A stretch of DNA of 64,000 bases from Codonopsis lanceolata (lineage: Eukaryota > Streptophyta > Magnoliopsida > Asterales > Campanulaceae): positions 44,703,099 through 44,767,098 of the forward strand of contig CM028378.1 in assembly GCA_013146195.2 (NCBI GenBank), read 5' to 3'. The notes beneath the pieces are model-generated. The model was not told the origin of the DNA, made no database searches, and saw nothing but the letters and a program-made list of their open reading frames with translations. This document shows positions 11,130-22,754 of the stretch, one piece after another. The stretch's first letter is position 1, and each line of letters starts with the position of its first letter. The position numbers and the translations under genes are program-made.

Positions 11130-11357
11130 GCCGGCGGGATTAAATTCACGGAGAAAAGCCGTAGATCTAGCTCGTTGAAGTCTCCGGTGAGGTCGTTTGA
11201 GCCTAGCGGGGACCTAATCGTGCAGGATCGGAGCTACCTACGATGAAGCGAAGGAGACGGCCCAAGACGGCGGTCGATGAAGAGGGAGGTGAATCGGTGC
11301 TCCGGATGCCGGAGGAAGGTTGGATTGACCGGATTTCGGTGCCGGTGTGGAGATCTG
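11130..11357 (+). pseudogene. Captured A20/AN1 stress-associated protein fragment, AN1 half
   Basis: In one frame the segment gives a Ser-rich linker (RRSSSLKSPVRSFEPSGDL), then VQDRSYLR and a stop. It continues in the same frame as MKREVNRCSGCRRKVGLTGF, then RCRCGDLF. That is the first two-thirds of the AN1 zinc finger (CxxC, then CxC) of plant stress-associated proteins. The finger is cut after GDLF, so the last Cys/His ligands are missing. With the in-frame TGA near 11240 it cannot make a working protein. It belongs to the Pack-MULE cargo and was split by the CACTA. Confidence 0.8.
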
Positions 11358-11404
11358 TTCTGATCTCCCATTCTCTTTCAACTCTTTCTCATTTCTCATT
11401 GCAA

Positions 11405-11660
11405 ATGTGTTCAGGGTCGGGTTTGTAGTTGTTGTTGGCGTCGCCGGTGATGATGGAGGAAATGCTGGCAACACACACGAATCTTGAGTCACGAGCAACA
11501 AGATATAATTGACTCGTCGGGTTTAGAAGAAGAGAGAGACGGAGACGAGGACGGCTCATGTGGTTCAGTGGTGGATTTTTAAAGCAAGAGCGCGATGGCT
11601 GTACCAATGATAACAGTTAAAATGAGAACAAATGAGAAGAAGACGACAGTCCGGCGATTC
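11405..11660 (-). pseudogene. Captured pectin methylesterase 5' fragment (minus strand)
   Basis: The minus strand encodes MNRRTVVFFSF, then ILTVIIGTAIALLL, which looks like the short cytosolic tail and signal anchor of type-I pectin methylesterases. A Ser/Pro-rich stretch follows, then ISSIITGDANNNYKPDPEHI. The last part is homologous to 3385-3440 in Pack-MULE 1. Stops interrupt the reading after the hydrophobic segment. The inhibitor-like helices found in Pack-MULE 1 are missing here. Confidence 0.65.
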
Positions 11661-12092
11661 ATTTTTCCCATCTCTCTATAACTTTAATTTAAATGCTTTC
11701 ATCTCTATTTCGTTTTTGTTTTTCTTCATTCCTTTTCCCCAGTTTGGGTGGCCTTGCGGTGGGGGAGATTGGGATTGTTAAGTTCAGATGGGTTTACTTT
11801 GGCGTAGCCCTTGGCGAAATTGACAGATTGATCCATGTACTGTCATTCTGTTTCTTTGAATTTATTTTTTCTGGATTTTGGGAGAAGATGAAGATGAACA
11901 GTCTCCCTTTTTGATATTAACAGGGGTAAAATATGAATTTTGACTTAAACTTAACGTCCCTTGTCTAACGTCCGTTAGAAAATGGGCTCGCTGCAAATGA
12001 ATGAAAGTAGGGTGGTCAAAATAGATAAACCAAAGTTTCGATGGCCAATTGCAATAAGGTCCAAAGTTAGTGACCCATTTATGTGTTTTGCC

Positions 12093-12887
12093 ATTTTAAA
12101 AAGAAACCGATCAAAATTTTAACAAAAAATATAAGTATTAAATCGGTTGAAAATCCACCTAACTAAACCAGCCTAAATTTCTCCCATTTTAAACCCATCA
12201 TAGACTCGAAATCAATGTAGTGGGCCTTTGCTTGTGTCTATTGAAAGCCTTCTAAATAAATTTTACATTAAATTGCATACTCGTCCATTTTACTAAAATT
12301 TTAACCTTTTTAGTACCTTTTTTTTTATTTGTTAAAGTCTACTTTCGTTATATTTTTCCTTAAATACCCACCACGTATAGTATCTTGCCGCACAAGTCAC
12401 AGATATTCCATAAAAGTCCTTGATGGAAGAAGCGAGTCAAGTTAGAGCTCGCCATTTATGAAAATCTCCGCACAAAGAAAGATAATGCGTTCAACCACCA
12501 ATATATGTTATTTAATTTAAAAATATGAAAAGTTCAAATATTTGATATTAGTAAGGTTTGAACGTATGTCATTTGAAATGGCTAACTACCACAACTACTA
12601 GTCTAGATTAGATTTTTGGAAGACTATTGCATTCTTATTTTAAGTACAATCTAAAATTACAATTGAATACCACACATTATCCAAACCATGAAATTTGTAT
12701 GATTTTGAAAGCAAATTTCACATTATTTAAATTATATGGAATTTAAATATTTATAGAATTAAAAAACGATGTATCCAAACGGACCCTAAGCAATATGATA
12801 GTGTGTACACTTGTTGTAGATGCCAACCTTCATTTTCTTATTTTCATTTCTAATTTCATTGTCAAGAAATTTGTATATGTCCCGAAA
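12093..12887. other. AT-rich intergenic DNA
   Basis: Starts with the right 9-bp duplication of Pack-MULE 2. No gene, RNA or bounded repeat recognised. Confidence 0.5.
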
Positions 12888-13096
12888 AGGGGTGTACATC
12901 GGAACTACCGAACTACAGAACCGAACCAAACCAAACTAAACCAGTCGGTTTGGTTTGGTTTTGGTCAAAGACGGTTCGATTCGATTTCGGCTCCAAAAAT
13001 TGGAAAATTGCTTGGTTCGGTTCTGTTTACGATTTTTGGTGTCGAACCAAACCAAACCAACCTATATATTGTTATTTATTTATTATATAATATATA

Positions 13097-13353
13097 CTCC
13101 TTCTGTCCCAAAATTATTGTCACGTTTGACCCGGCACATGAATTAAAAAAAACAATAGACTTAATTATTAATATTAGAATAGTGTGTGGTTTCCTTTAAA
13201 AACCCATGAATTATGGCTCAAAATTACAGTAAGAAGAAAATGTAAGGGTAAAGTGGTAAAAATGATGTCCTTAAAAGAAAACTTTCAAACAAGACAATTA
13301 TTTTGATACGGTCGAAAAAGAAAAACAAGAAAATAATTTTGGGACAGATGAAT
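13097..13353. mobile_element. Stowaway-like MITE (Tc1/mariner type)
   Basis: Inverted ends CTCCTTCTGTCCCAAAATTA and TAATTTTGGGACAGATGAAT, flanked by TA on both sides. The interior (GTGTGGTTTCCTTTAAA and so on) is the reverse complement of interior sequence in the MITE at 25883-26119 and of 17000-17090. Confidence 0.8.
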
Positions 13354-13428
13354 TATTATATAACATTTGTTAATTAATCTGAACCTTTAAATAATCTTAT
13401 ATGCATAATCTAATCTCATAATTTAGTC

Positions 13429-13433
<5 letters not shown>

Positions 13434-13472
<39 letters not shown>

Positions 13473-13547
13473 CACACAAACATACATATACTAAACCAAA
13501 CAAAATTTTGATTGTTGGAAGACTATTATTTCTTCATTTGTTTGTGT

Positions 13548-13643
<96 letters not shown>

Positions 13644-13725
13644 CAAACATACATATCTAAACCAAACAAAATTTTGATTGTTGGAAGACTATTATTTCTT
13701 CATTTGTTTGTGTTTATTTTGGAAT
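13434..13725. repeat. (TA)n microsatellites with a duplicated about 85-bp block
   Basis: Two TA-dinucleotide tracts (about 13434-13460 and 13552-13632) are each followed by ATAGACACACACAC, ACATACATAT and the same sequence ending in TTCTTCATTTGTTTGTGTTT. This points to slippage or duplication of TA tract plus flank. A third, partial copy follows at about 13740-13805. Confidence 0.85.
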
Positions 13726-14067
13726 TTGTATATGCCCGCCAATTATCTAAACCAAACAAAATTTTGGTTAAATTTATTTCTTCATTTGATTTTGGAATTT
13801 GTATATGCTTGGTTAAATTGATCGGTTTTCTTTATGATAAAATATTTTAGTAGATTATTTTCTAATTTTGATGTTAATTCCTAATTAAAATATTATTTTT
13901 ATTATTAAAAATAATTTATATAAACTACAAAACCGAACCGAATCGAGTCGTTCAGTTCGGTTCCAAATCTTTTTCGATTCGATTTGATTTAAAATTTTTG
14001 AAATAATTAGGAGCGGTTCAGGTTCATGATTTCGCCTATACTAAATCAAACTACGCATTACACTCCT

Positions 14068-16362
14068 ACACGAAAGCGAATTGAAGACACATGAAAAGCA
14101 TAATGCGAATTGAAGACACATGAACAAGGTCGGCCATGCATAAGGAGAGTGAGGCCCAGCCTTGGTCCCCTTAAAATACCCAATTTTTGGGCCCAAAATC
14201 TCATAAAAACTCTACACATTATTAAAAAATAAAATAAATGTTTTATTCTAATTTCTAAAAAAGACTTAGGCTTGTTTGTTTCACGAAAAATGACTTTTAT
14301 AAAACGTTTTCCTCATTTTCTAGTGTTTGGTAACCAGCGGAAAATGTAGTCAATATAAAAACTTTTCCAAGTCAACGGAAAACAAAGCCTTCTTCTCGTG
14401 GAAAATGACTTTGATTTATTTTTCACATGTTCGACACCATTCACATTCTTCCACAATTACACATATTTACAAACACACAATATTTTACCCAACAAATACA
14501 TTGTTTAGAAATATAATTAGAGTTTATGCACATTATTTACAAATTATAATTTAAATAAATACGCATTACGTCATAAAATTAGTGTCCACTATATTATTTA
14601 GGGGCGTCCCAAATATTATCATTTTTTTTTTAAAAACGTTTTTCATTATTACCAATTTTTTTTGTTTGTATTTGTGACATTGAAAAGAAATGAACTTTAT
14701 TGATTTGACACCATTAATGATAAATTAAAGATTACTAAAGGAAAATTACTTAAAGTTAAACATTATTTTATATTCAATATGGACATTAATATTATAATAT
14801 ACTTTTTGTATTTATTCATATATTGTTTTCCGTAACATTTTTCGTGTATTTACCAAACACTTTGAAACTATTTTTCGATATATTTTCAAAAGATTTACCA
14901 ATAGAAAAAAATGTCATACAATTATGCTACAAAGAAAGGGCCTTGTTCAACGAATGGCCTTGAGCCCCCGATTTTACAGGACCAGTCATGCGCATGAAAT
15001 TGTATTGTTATTTGTAAATGTAGAATGTGATGAACCTGGTGGTGATAAGGTAGGTAGTTTCGCATGAACCCGACTGGTAGATAACTTTGGTAAGAAATAT
15101 GTTATATAGTTGATTAGTCCAAGGAATTTCATCCGATTGCCAATTCTATTAAATGAAATCTTCAACAGAAATGATTTTGGCCTAAATTGGTGTAATACAC
15201 ATCTGACATTGAGTAGATGTGAAAATTGTGTTTGATTTATAAGATGGTCACATATTACCTTTGGGCACCAATATCATGAACTTTTGCTTTCATGTCGATT
15301 TGATGTTGCTTACGTGCCCAATGGCCCACAGTGTGAATTACACGTAGTGAGCGGGTTTTTGAGTTCAAGCGCTACAATTGCTTACTAGTTTTTGCACTGC
15401 GTTAAAACGCATGCATATATTTTCTTTTCAAATAAAATATATATTTACAAATGAAAAAATGAGAGATATATATAGAACAAAAATATATCAATCGAAGTGA
15501 TTTCAGTTGTCCAAGAAATGCTTCAACTTCTATACTCATTTATCATGTATTAAACGTATAATAAATTTGTTTCCAAGAAACGAAAAGTAAAAACTAAATA
15601 AAGAGGTGTCGTGAATTTCAAAAGTTTTTTACTAATAAAATGTTTTATGTTTTTTTTTTATTAATAGGTTTAATGTTATCTAGATTTTGAAGACCAACAA
15701 AATCTAACTCAACTGATACTACTCACTTTTCCTAATGTAGAGGTCGGACATTCAAGTCTCACTAAAAAAAATTCTAAATTTTACAACTCTTAATAGAAGG
15801 ATAAGATATTCTCTTTCTTTTAAAATTTAAACACGGGAGTTGTACCAAGATTATACATTGCTTTCTACTGTATAAAAAGTTTGACTAATGAGGTAAAATT
15901 GTTGTGTTTTTTACATCGAATAATCCCCAATACAAACTTGGAAGAAAGGATATCCAATCTCAATTCTCAAATGTTTTATGGACTAATGAGGTAAGATTCT
16001 ACTTTTGCATTTCTTTTTCAGCTCCTTCATAAACAACAAATATACTAAATCTGTCAAATTCAGCGTGTCACTGTCAAGTGGCAACAGCTTTTTCTGCTTG
16101 ACGGCTTCCTTGCTATTTAAACCCAAATCCAATAATTAATTCTTAATTGATACGGAGTATTTCAACTTGTAATAAGAATTCAAACTTTCTTAGACTTTTC
16201 GCCTTCTAAGTTCTATACTATGTTTGTACAGCTCACTTTACTTCATAGTGCGTATCATTCATTTTTAACTATCAAAATTGCCGACCAATTTCCTGACTTT
16301 TCTACCATCAACGTTATTGGTGTAAATTATAATCCCATCCCCACCAAATTCATCAAACATAT
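14068..16362. other. AT-rich intergenic DNA with decayed repeats
   Basis: No gene seen. 14130-14995 has GC-rich ends (GGTCGGCCATG, and the inverted CATGACTGGTCC) that may be a worn hAT-type element. Within it, 14272-14890 is bounded by CATTTTCTAGTGTTTGGTAA and the mirrored TTACCAAACACTTTGAAA, a probable second short TIR element. 15000-16360 shows nothing identifiable. Confidence 0.35.
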
Positions 16363-16364
16363 TA

Positions 16365-16959
16365 CTCCTTCCATTCGTTCCAAAGATATTCCCTCCGTTC
16401 ACCCAAAAAGTCTTCTGTTTGGGAATGACATTTTTAATATTCTATCTATATTATAAAATAATTAAGACTATTCAGAGGATAAGATTAAATTATCTTAAAA
16501 TATTTAACGATTGAGATTCACCATCACATTCAAGTAATTATCTATTTTTAATTCCCTATTTATTTATTTTCCTATTACAAGTCACTCCCTATAATTAATA
16601 TTATAAGCAGTCAACCATTTTTCTTCTCCCTACGTTTTATCTTCATATTACAAAGTCACACCATGCGATTAATCTTCTGAATAATCACCCCTTATAAAAC
16701 ATCAATCCCTCAACTATCACGTAAAACAATGTATCCCTCAACTGTAATACTCCGTATTATTTTAAATCGCACCTTCTATTCAGACACTCTCAATTCAATT
16801 GACGAAATAAGATATACTGACACCGTGTGCCATAGGCATGGGCATGAAGATCTAGTTAGTAATAAAATAACACTTTTATGCTTTAATTTTTTAAAGTGGA
16901 TTCTTTAAGTGAAACATTCTAAAATGGAATAGTCGACTCTTTGCCTGGAACGGAGAGAG
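16365..16959. mobile_element. Stowaway-like MITE, possibly nested
   Basis: TA-flanked ends CTCCTTCCATTCGTTCC (16365) and GGAACGGAGAGAG (to 16959). A second similar left end, TTCCCTCCGTTCACCC, starts at 16389, suggesting two related MITEs, one inside the other. At nearly 600 bp it is long for a single Stowaway. No coding. Confidence 0.55.
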
Positions 16960-17684
16960 TAATTGTCTTCTTTCAAAATTTTCCTTTTTACGAAAACACT
17001 TTTACCACTTTATTCTTACATTTTCTACCTACTTTAATTATGGTCACATCTTCAAAGACATTAAAGGAAACCACACATTTCACCAATATTTATAATAGAG
17101 GTATGATATTTGATATTATTATTTTATGTTAGATCAAATCTATTTAGATCTCTACAATCGTTAGATCAAATATATTTTTTAAGTAATAACAGACTTTCCA
17201 AATCATCACCAACTTAATCATCTAACACTTAACGCTAAAGTTTCGAATAATATTACAAGCTTCTACTCGTAATATCATTTGTCTTTATTTATAATATAGT
17301 CAATTACTTTTTCTTAAACGGTATATCGTGTCAAAAAAGATAATAATTCAAAAATGGATGGATTATTTGATTAGTATTTTATTCATTTATTATTTATTCT
17401 CTAAAAGCTTAAACAGATAGAAAATAGTCTCAATTACATATATCAACAATTTCATCATATAACGATTGACTGTCATTGGTATATTTGAAAATCAATCCAA
17501 CTTTTCCTATCGTCGACTTCATCCAAGTACTTCGTAACAATTCTACCACAACTTTAATATATCTCACAACTTTTTCTTTTTTCTTTTTTTGTAGATTTTA
17601 AGTTGATATTAGTATATCAAGGTATATAAAAAAAGAAGGGGTTTAGCCATAACCTTGCAGCATAAATTTTATCTATACATCACC
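16960..17684. other. AT-rich DNA with a partial MITE
   Basis: 16965-17110 resembles the interior of the MITE at 25883-26119 (CTACTTTAATTATGGTCAC, AAAGGAAACCACACATTTCA). The rest is unassigned AT-rich DNA. Confidence 0.45.
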
Positions 17685-19547
17685 TGTCACGCCCCAAAAT
17701 CAAATCCCCAACTAAAGTTTAAAATCAAACATGATAGGTTTGCTATTAACACTAAACCATCCATAAAACAAAAAAACCAACAACAACTTAAATAGCAGCA
17801 GTAACTAAGTTGCGTTATTATATACAACAAACCAAAAGAACGTACTATCTAGAGTTATACAAACTCCAACCAAACCATACATAACAGGAAGACATTCAAT
17901 CTTCCACCAAAAGAAGGTAGATACATCTAAGAGTTCTATACAAAGGTAGGTCGACAAGACCCACAACTACCCAAAAAAGTAACCACCTCCTCTCTGGCAC
18001 TCTTAAACAACTCACGATCACTTCTTTGTCTGACTGTGATCTTAGGAAAACAAATAAACAAACAATGAGATTTAACTCAATAAGGTTCTACTATACTTGT
18101 GCACGCTATAAATAGATGTAACATATCAAACGTGTCATGATGACATTTCACATAGAGAGTTTATAACATGCTATTTAATATTTAATCAATAAACTGTCAC
18201 ATAGATATAGAAATACATAATTAAGGATATAAGATTAAGATACATCTTCAATCATCCACCTCCGACCTTATAACCCATTGTTGTTATAGTTCGCATCATT
18301 CAATCACTTTCAAGAGTATTAGATTATTAAAAACCCAGGTACCAAGTTGACACGAGACCAAGTCCCTACAACCTCAGCAGTCGTGCCACTAAAGAGTATT
18401 ACCTCCGCTATGGCCATTAGCGAAGGGTTGGGTCACATAGAGCTCCACACTTGACTCACACTACCCTTCTCCCCATGCCAAGTCCAGGGTCGTCCTACAC
18501 TTCCCTAAAAGATTATTGTCACATAACAAACACCACCACGTGTTCAAAGTATTGATTACAAAGATTATTCATTTATTGACTGTTCAAAACTGTAACAAAA
18601 ATGACAAGCTATAAAGTAAACTCGTAAATCACTTAACATCGATAATTCATGTATAACACATAAATTTGTTAATCCCAACTCAATCACATATTCAAAAACA
18701 CGAATTATTATCAAATAACCAACAATATAACCAATTAATCACAAATTAACCACAAGTAACGATTCAATTCCACGTATATCGAATATTAACCACAATATAT
18801 AGACTATTGGCCGTATAACAATGAACATACATAAACAAGTAGTTCCTTACCAAAAAAGTAGAAATTCGTCCGATTAAAATACGCCAAAATAGCTTTAAAG
18901 TAACCCACAAGCTAAATCATAAGTTTTTCCGATGTTAGATTTAAGAATTAAGCTAAAATTAGAAATTATAAAAAATACCATCCGTATATATTTTTGTTCT
19001 CGCACCTGCTCTATAACTCTCGAACTTACGGAATGAATGAAGCAGAGGCGGTGAGCATATAATTGATATATTATAACTAAACACAAAGTGGAAGGAAACA
19101 AGTTGGGTCAATAGTTGCGGCGATCAACACGATAAGAAGAAGGAAATTGTTTTGCAATTCATACCAACGCTTTCAACAAATAGCCTATGGATTAATATAA
19201 TATACTAACACTATATATCATACTAATATAATAATATTATTATTAAATTATGGTATTATTTTAAGGTAACACAAATATTGACTAATCAAAGATACCAATA
19301 AATGTAAAATTAATTCCTACATATTAATAATTGGGTTATTACAATTATAGCATTTCACCCAACATAATATTTTAATACTATAAAATAGTCAATGTAACTT
19401 AGTTAAATTTATTATAATATTAATATTTGTATTATTTAGTACCATATAATTAAGAAAAATCAATAAAGTATTACCTAGCCAATCATAACATGTATCAAAG
19501 TAGATAATTATGAGATAATTAAATTTACTAAAACCTCGGGTGTTAAA
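17685..19547 (-). mobile_element. Probable solo LTR (about 1.86 kb)
   Basis: Begins TGTCACGCCCCAAAATC and ends CCTCGGGTGTTAA(A). On the minus strand this is TTTAACACCCGAGG to GGGGCGTGACA, typical of plant LTR ends except for a probable TG to TT change. The 5-bp flanks TCACC match (17680-17684, 19548-19552), as does one further upstream base. There is no internal region, primer-binding site or second LTR, so it is a solo LTR left by recombination. Confidence 0.7.
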
Positions 19548-22500
19548 TCACCTGTCAGTCGTTCACTCTGTTCTTAAATTATTTTCTAGTTAAAATTTTT
19601 TTTTTGAGACAATTGACTGATTTTCAATTATAAATTTGATGTATTTTTTTTATCAAAATCATAAAACACCAGGTATAAAAAAAAGTACAACAGATTACAT
19701 GTTTTATAATATTCAAAAAAATATGCATCAATGGATTCTTTTAAAAGACAAGAAATATTTCATTCCGAATTAAAGCATAAGAAACTTCACATTTTTGGGA
19801 CCCCGTGAGGTCGACAAAGCCTTTCTCTCGACTATACTCATTCCCTAAAAATAGACCTTACTTTGGCTTTCTAATTTTAAAAAACAGACAAGTTGACCCA
19901 AAAATGTCAAATAAAACAATAATTTAGCAATCTATACATATATAAAAGGAGATGAGTAAATAATAAAAATATTCCGCCTAAAGTGACTTTCCAAATTTAG
20001 AAACATTTATAATTTGTATATTTGTCATTTTTTTAAAATTGAAATGAAAATCAATTAATGAAATTGACAATAACTTTTCAGATTCAAATGACTTTACAAA
20101 TATCTTTAGTGCATTTAATGTAAACAAATTGTATAACATTTAATATAGTTCAATATGATTTACGAAATGACAAGAAATACAATATCAAAATAATATCAAA
20201 TATTGAATAATTTATTCTATATCTGATTTTACATTTCTTTTTTTTAATTTAATATTTTTTTACATTTGTAATTGGCATATTTGCTTCTAAATCTTCACCA
20301 CAGTAATATAAACTCCCAGAAATAAGATTAAATGATGAAACGGTCGATTCAATATAAATTATTTGTCACCATTATTAATAATAGTCTTGAAAAATAATTA
20401 CAATACAGTATTATTCAAGCCAGTTTAAAACCATAAATCAAAGTAACATGGTTACTTCCCATCACTAACGAATTAGTTAATGGTTTACTAAAGAAATATT
20501 TTTGGTAAACATCCAAAATAATGATAATATTTTTTTGGTTTAGTAAAAAACGAATTACATTAATAGGCTTACTAAATAATGTATTGTTCAACATAGAATA
20601 TTATCATTACCTCATGAAAGCTTTAATATTTTAACTAACTTTATTTAAAAGTTATTCATCGATGTAATAAGAAATATAAAAGATGGATATCAGATAAATT
20701 TGTTAATAGAAAAATTAGTAAAAGAACACATGCATTAAATTAATGTTTCTCTAAGGAGTATATAAAATGATTGTCAATTATAGTTATTTGCAACCGTATG
20801 AATTGTATAAACTAAATGCAATAAATATTTTGAAATAACTCATTTTGTTTAGATGTTTTGAAGCTTAATTTATGAGTAATATGAGTAATTTTATGAATAG
20901 TTTAATTCTTTTTCATTCTTATAAATTTTAGATTCTTATAGTTCTAAAATTTAAAAAATTTTAGAACTAGTTTTTTATTCGAGGTGCTTAGGTATTTTCA
21001 TTATTTTTTTAAAAATGTTTTTTATATTTTATAACAAGTTTATATATCGATAATATCAATAAATTATATAATATCTAGATTTCAAATAATTTACTCCATA
21101 CAACAGTAATATAAACATACATAATTATGACATATTATGAAATTTACAAACACTTTCATATAAATTAGTAAATAGAAAAGACAAATTAGTAACTGAATAT
21201 CTACAATAAATTTACTCTTAACATTTACTTGCCACTGATAATGGTAATAGTCCAGAAAAATAATTATTGTATAAAGTATCAGCATATGCATTACTCCTAT
21301 TGTAATTAAAATATTTTGTGTTTAACCGTCGAACACTTATAAAAATTCAAGCAATTTTATATGTGAAATCTATAGATCGGACATAGGCTAAGGTTAGATT
21401 GAACAAATAATTGACAAATTTATAAGAAAATAAATATATCTCTGACCCAAGGGGTGGGAGAGATGGCAAGACTAGGGGTCACACCTACGTATCGAAAAAT
21501 AGATAAATAAATAAATTTATGCATATATAAGATATTTTTTCTACTCCATTTTAATCAAATCTGAAGTTAAAAAATAAAATTCTTAATATATTTGTCTAGC
21601 CTACATGTTTAAAAATCCAGGTCTAATATATGCAAAAAAAAAAAACATAAATTAACAAATAAAAATCTTAGTATATTTGTCCAGCCTACATGTTTAAAAA
21701 TTCTGGTCTAATATTTGCAAAAAAAATTTAACCTATTAAAATTAGTTTACAAAAGATATATATTTATTCAACTTAATCGATAATATGCCAATATTAATTT
21801 AAACTTTAATTTTATAAATATTTACAAAAATATTCAAATCTAGTATGTTTTTCTTCATTTTCATCAGATCTGAATTCAAAAAGTACATGCTGTTTATTTT
21901 TTCCATTTTTGTCAAAATTAAATTTATAAAACAAATGTCCAACATAAAATTTTGGGATTAAATTTTTTTTATCCATTTTGAAAAACAAATTAGAAAAAAA
22001 ATCATATGCTTAAAAAAAATTCTCAGATATGATATATCTAAATTTCTATTTTTATAAATGGTTTTTTAAAGTAAAGATGTATACTGATATGTACTTAGAT
22101 ATAATCAATTAACTATAAGATCTGTATATTTTCCATACTTAGTGAAATTAAACTCTCAATTGTTTTAATAATAATCGAAATTCAAATTTGTATCATACAA
22201 ATTTCTCTCAAAATTTCATTTAAAAAAATAAAAAGGAAATCAAAGATGTGACTACATATTCCGAAAAAGGGAAGGAGACCTAACGAAATATCAACTATCT
22301 GTTATAAGACTTCTCCCAAGGCAGACTAAGAATCTAGACTCAATAACTTTTGTTATTGAATAGTTGTATAAAAATTATGTTGTATAATATGTTATTTATA
22401 ACATTTTAGTGTTGGAGGTTCTGTTTAAAGTCAGTTATTTCGACTTCAATTCATTTTTTTTATTAGATATAACAAACAGTTTGATAGTTGACTATTTAAT

Positions 22501-22754
22501 TATATATATATCTTCCGTCGCCGAATTTTCAAAAAGTTGACATTTGCATTGGGTGGGTTTCTAAATTATGGCTTAAGTTTTTTGGAAGCGAGATGTAAAA
22601 GATTGTATATGACTTTAACTTGGGGTTATGAGTTTCAAAATTTAAAGAGTTTTCTAAAATTCTATGAGAAAAGAGCATAGAAATAGAAGATGCCACAGGA
22701 GTGGGCAAGTGTGAATGAGACTTACAAACTATGATTTGTTGTTGACTCTTGACG
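19548..22754. other. Very AT-rich intergenic DNA with a short tandem duplication
   Basis: No gene or bounded transposon was recognised. About 21578-21650 and 21660-21730 are two diverged copies of one sequence (ATATTTGTCYAGCCTACATG, TTTAAAAAT, GGTCTAATAT) followed by A-runs, a tandem duplication of about 82 bp. Confidence 0.5.

Larger units (their letters stand above)
4709..12092. mobile_element. Large Pack-MULE (Pack-MULE 2) with nested CACTA
   Basis: Terminal inverted repeats of about 150 bp start GGCAAAACACACAAATGGGC at 4709 and end in the mirrored sequence at 12092. The 9-bp target duplication ATTTTAAAA is perfect (4700-4708 and 12093-12101), which is diagnostic of Mutator-like transposition. 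Without the CACTA inserted at 5025-11129 the element was only about 1.3 kb. It carries an AN1 zinc-finger fragment and a pectin methylesterase fragment but no transposase, so it moved by help of another element. The TIR core (GGCAAAACACA) is shared with the element at 2977-4132. Confidence 0.93.
12888..14067. mobile_element. Decayed hAT-like non-autonomous element with GGTTCGGTTTGG-type subterminal repeats
   Basis: The left end is AGGGGTGTACATCGG and the right end is GCATTACACTCCT, imperfect inverted ends. Flanking octamers TCCCGAAA and ACACGAAA agree at 6 of 8 sites, suggesting an old 8-bp duplication. Both arms carry clustered GAACCGAACCAAACC / GGTTTGGTTTTGG motifs (12910-13070 and 13928-14030). 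There is no transposase. The middle holds a Stowaway MITE and long TA/CA microsatellites. Confidence 0.6.
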
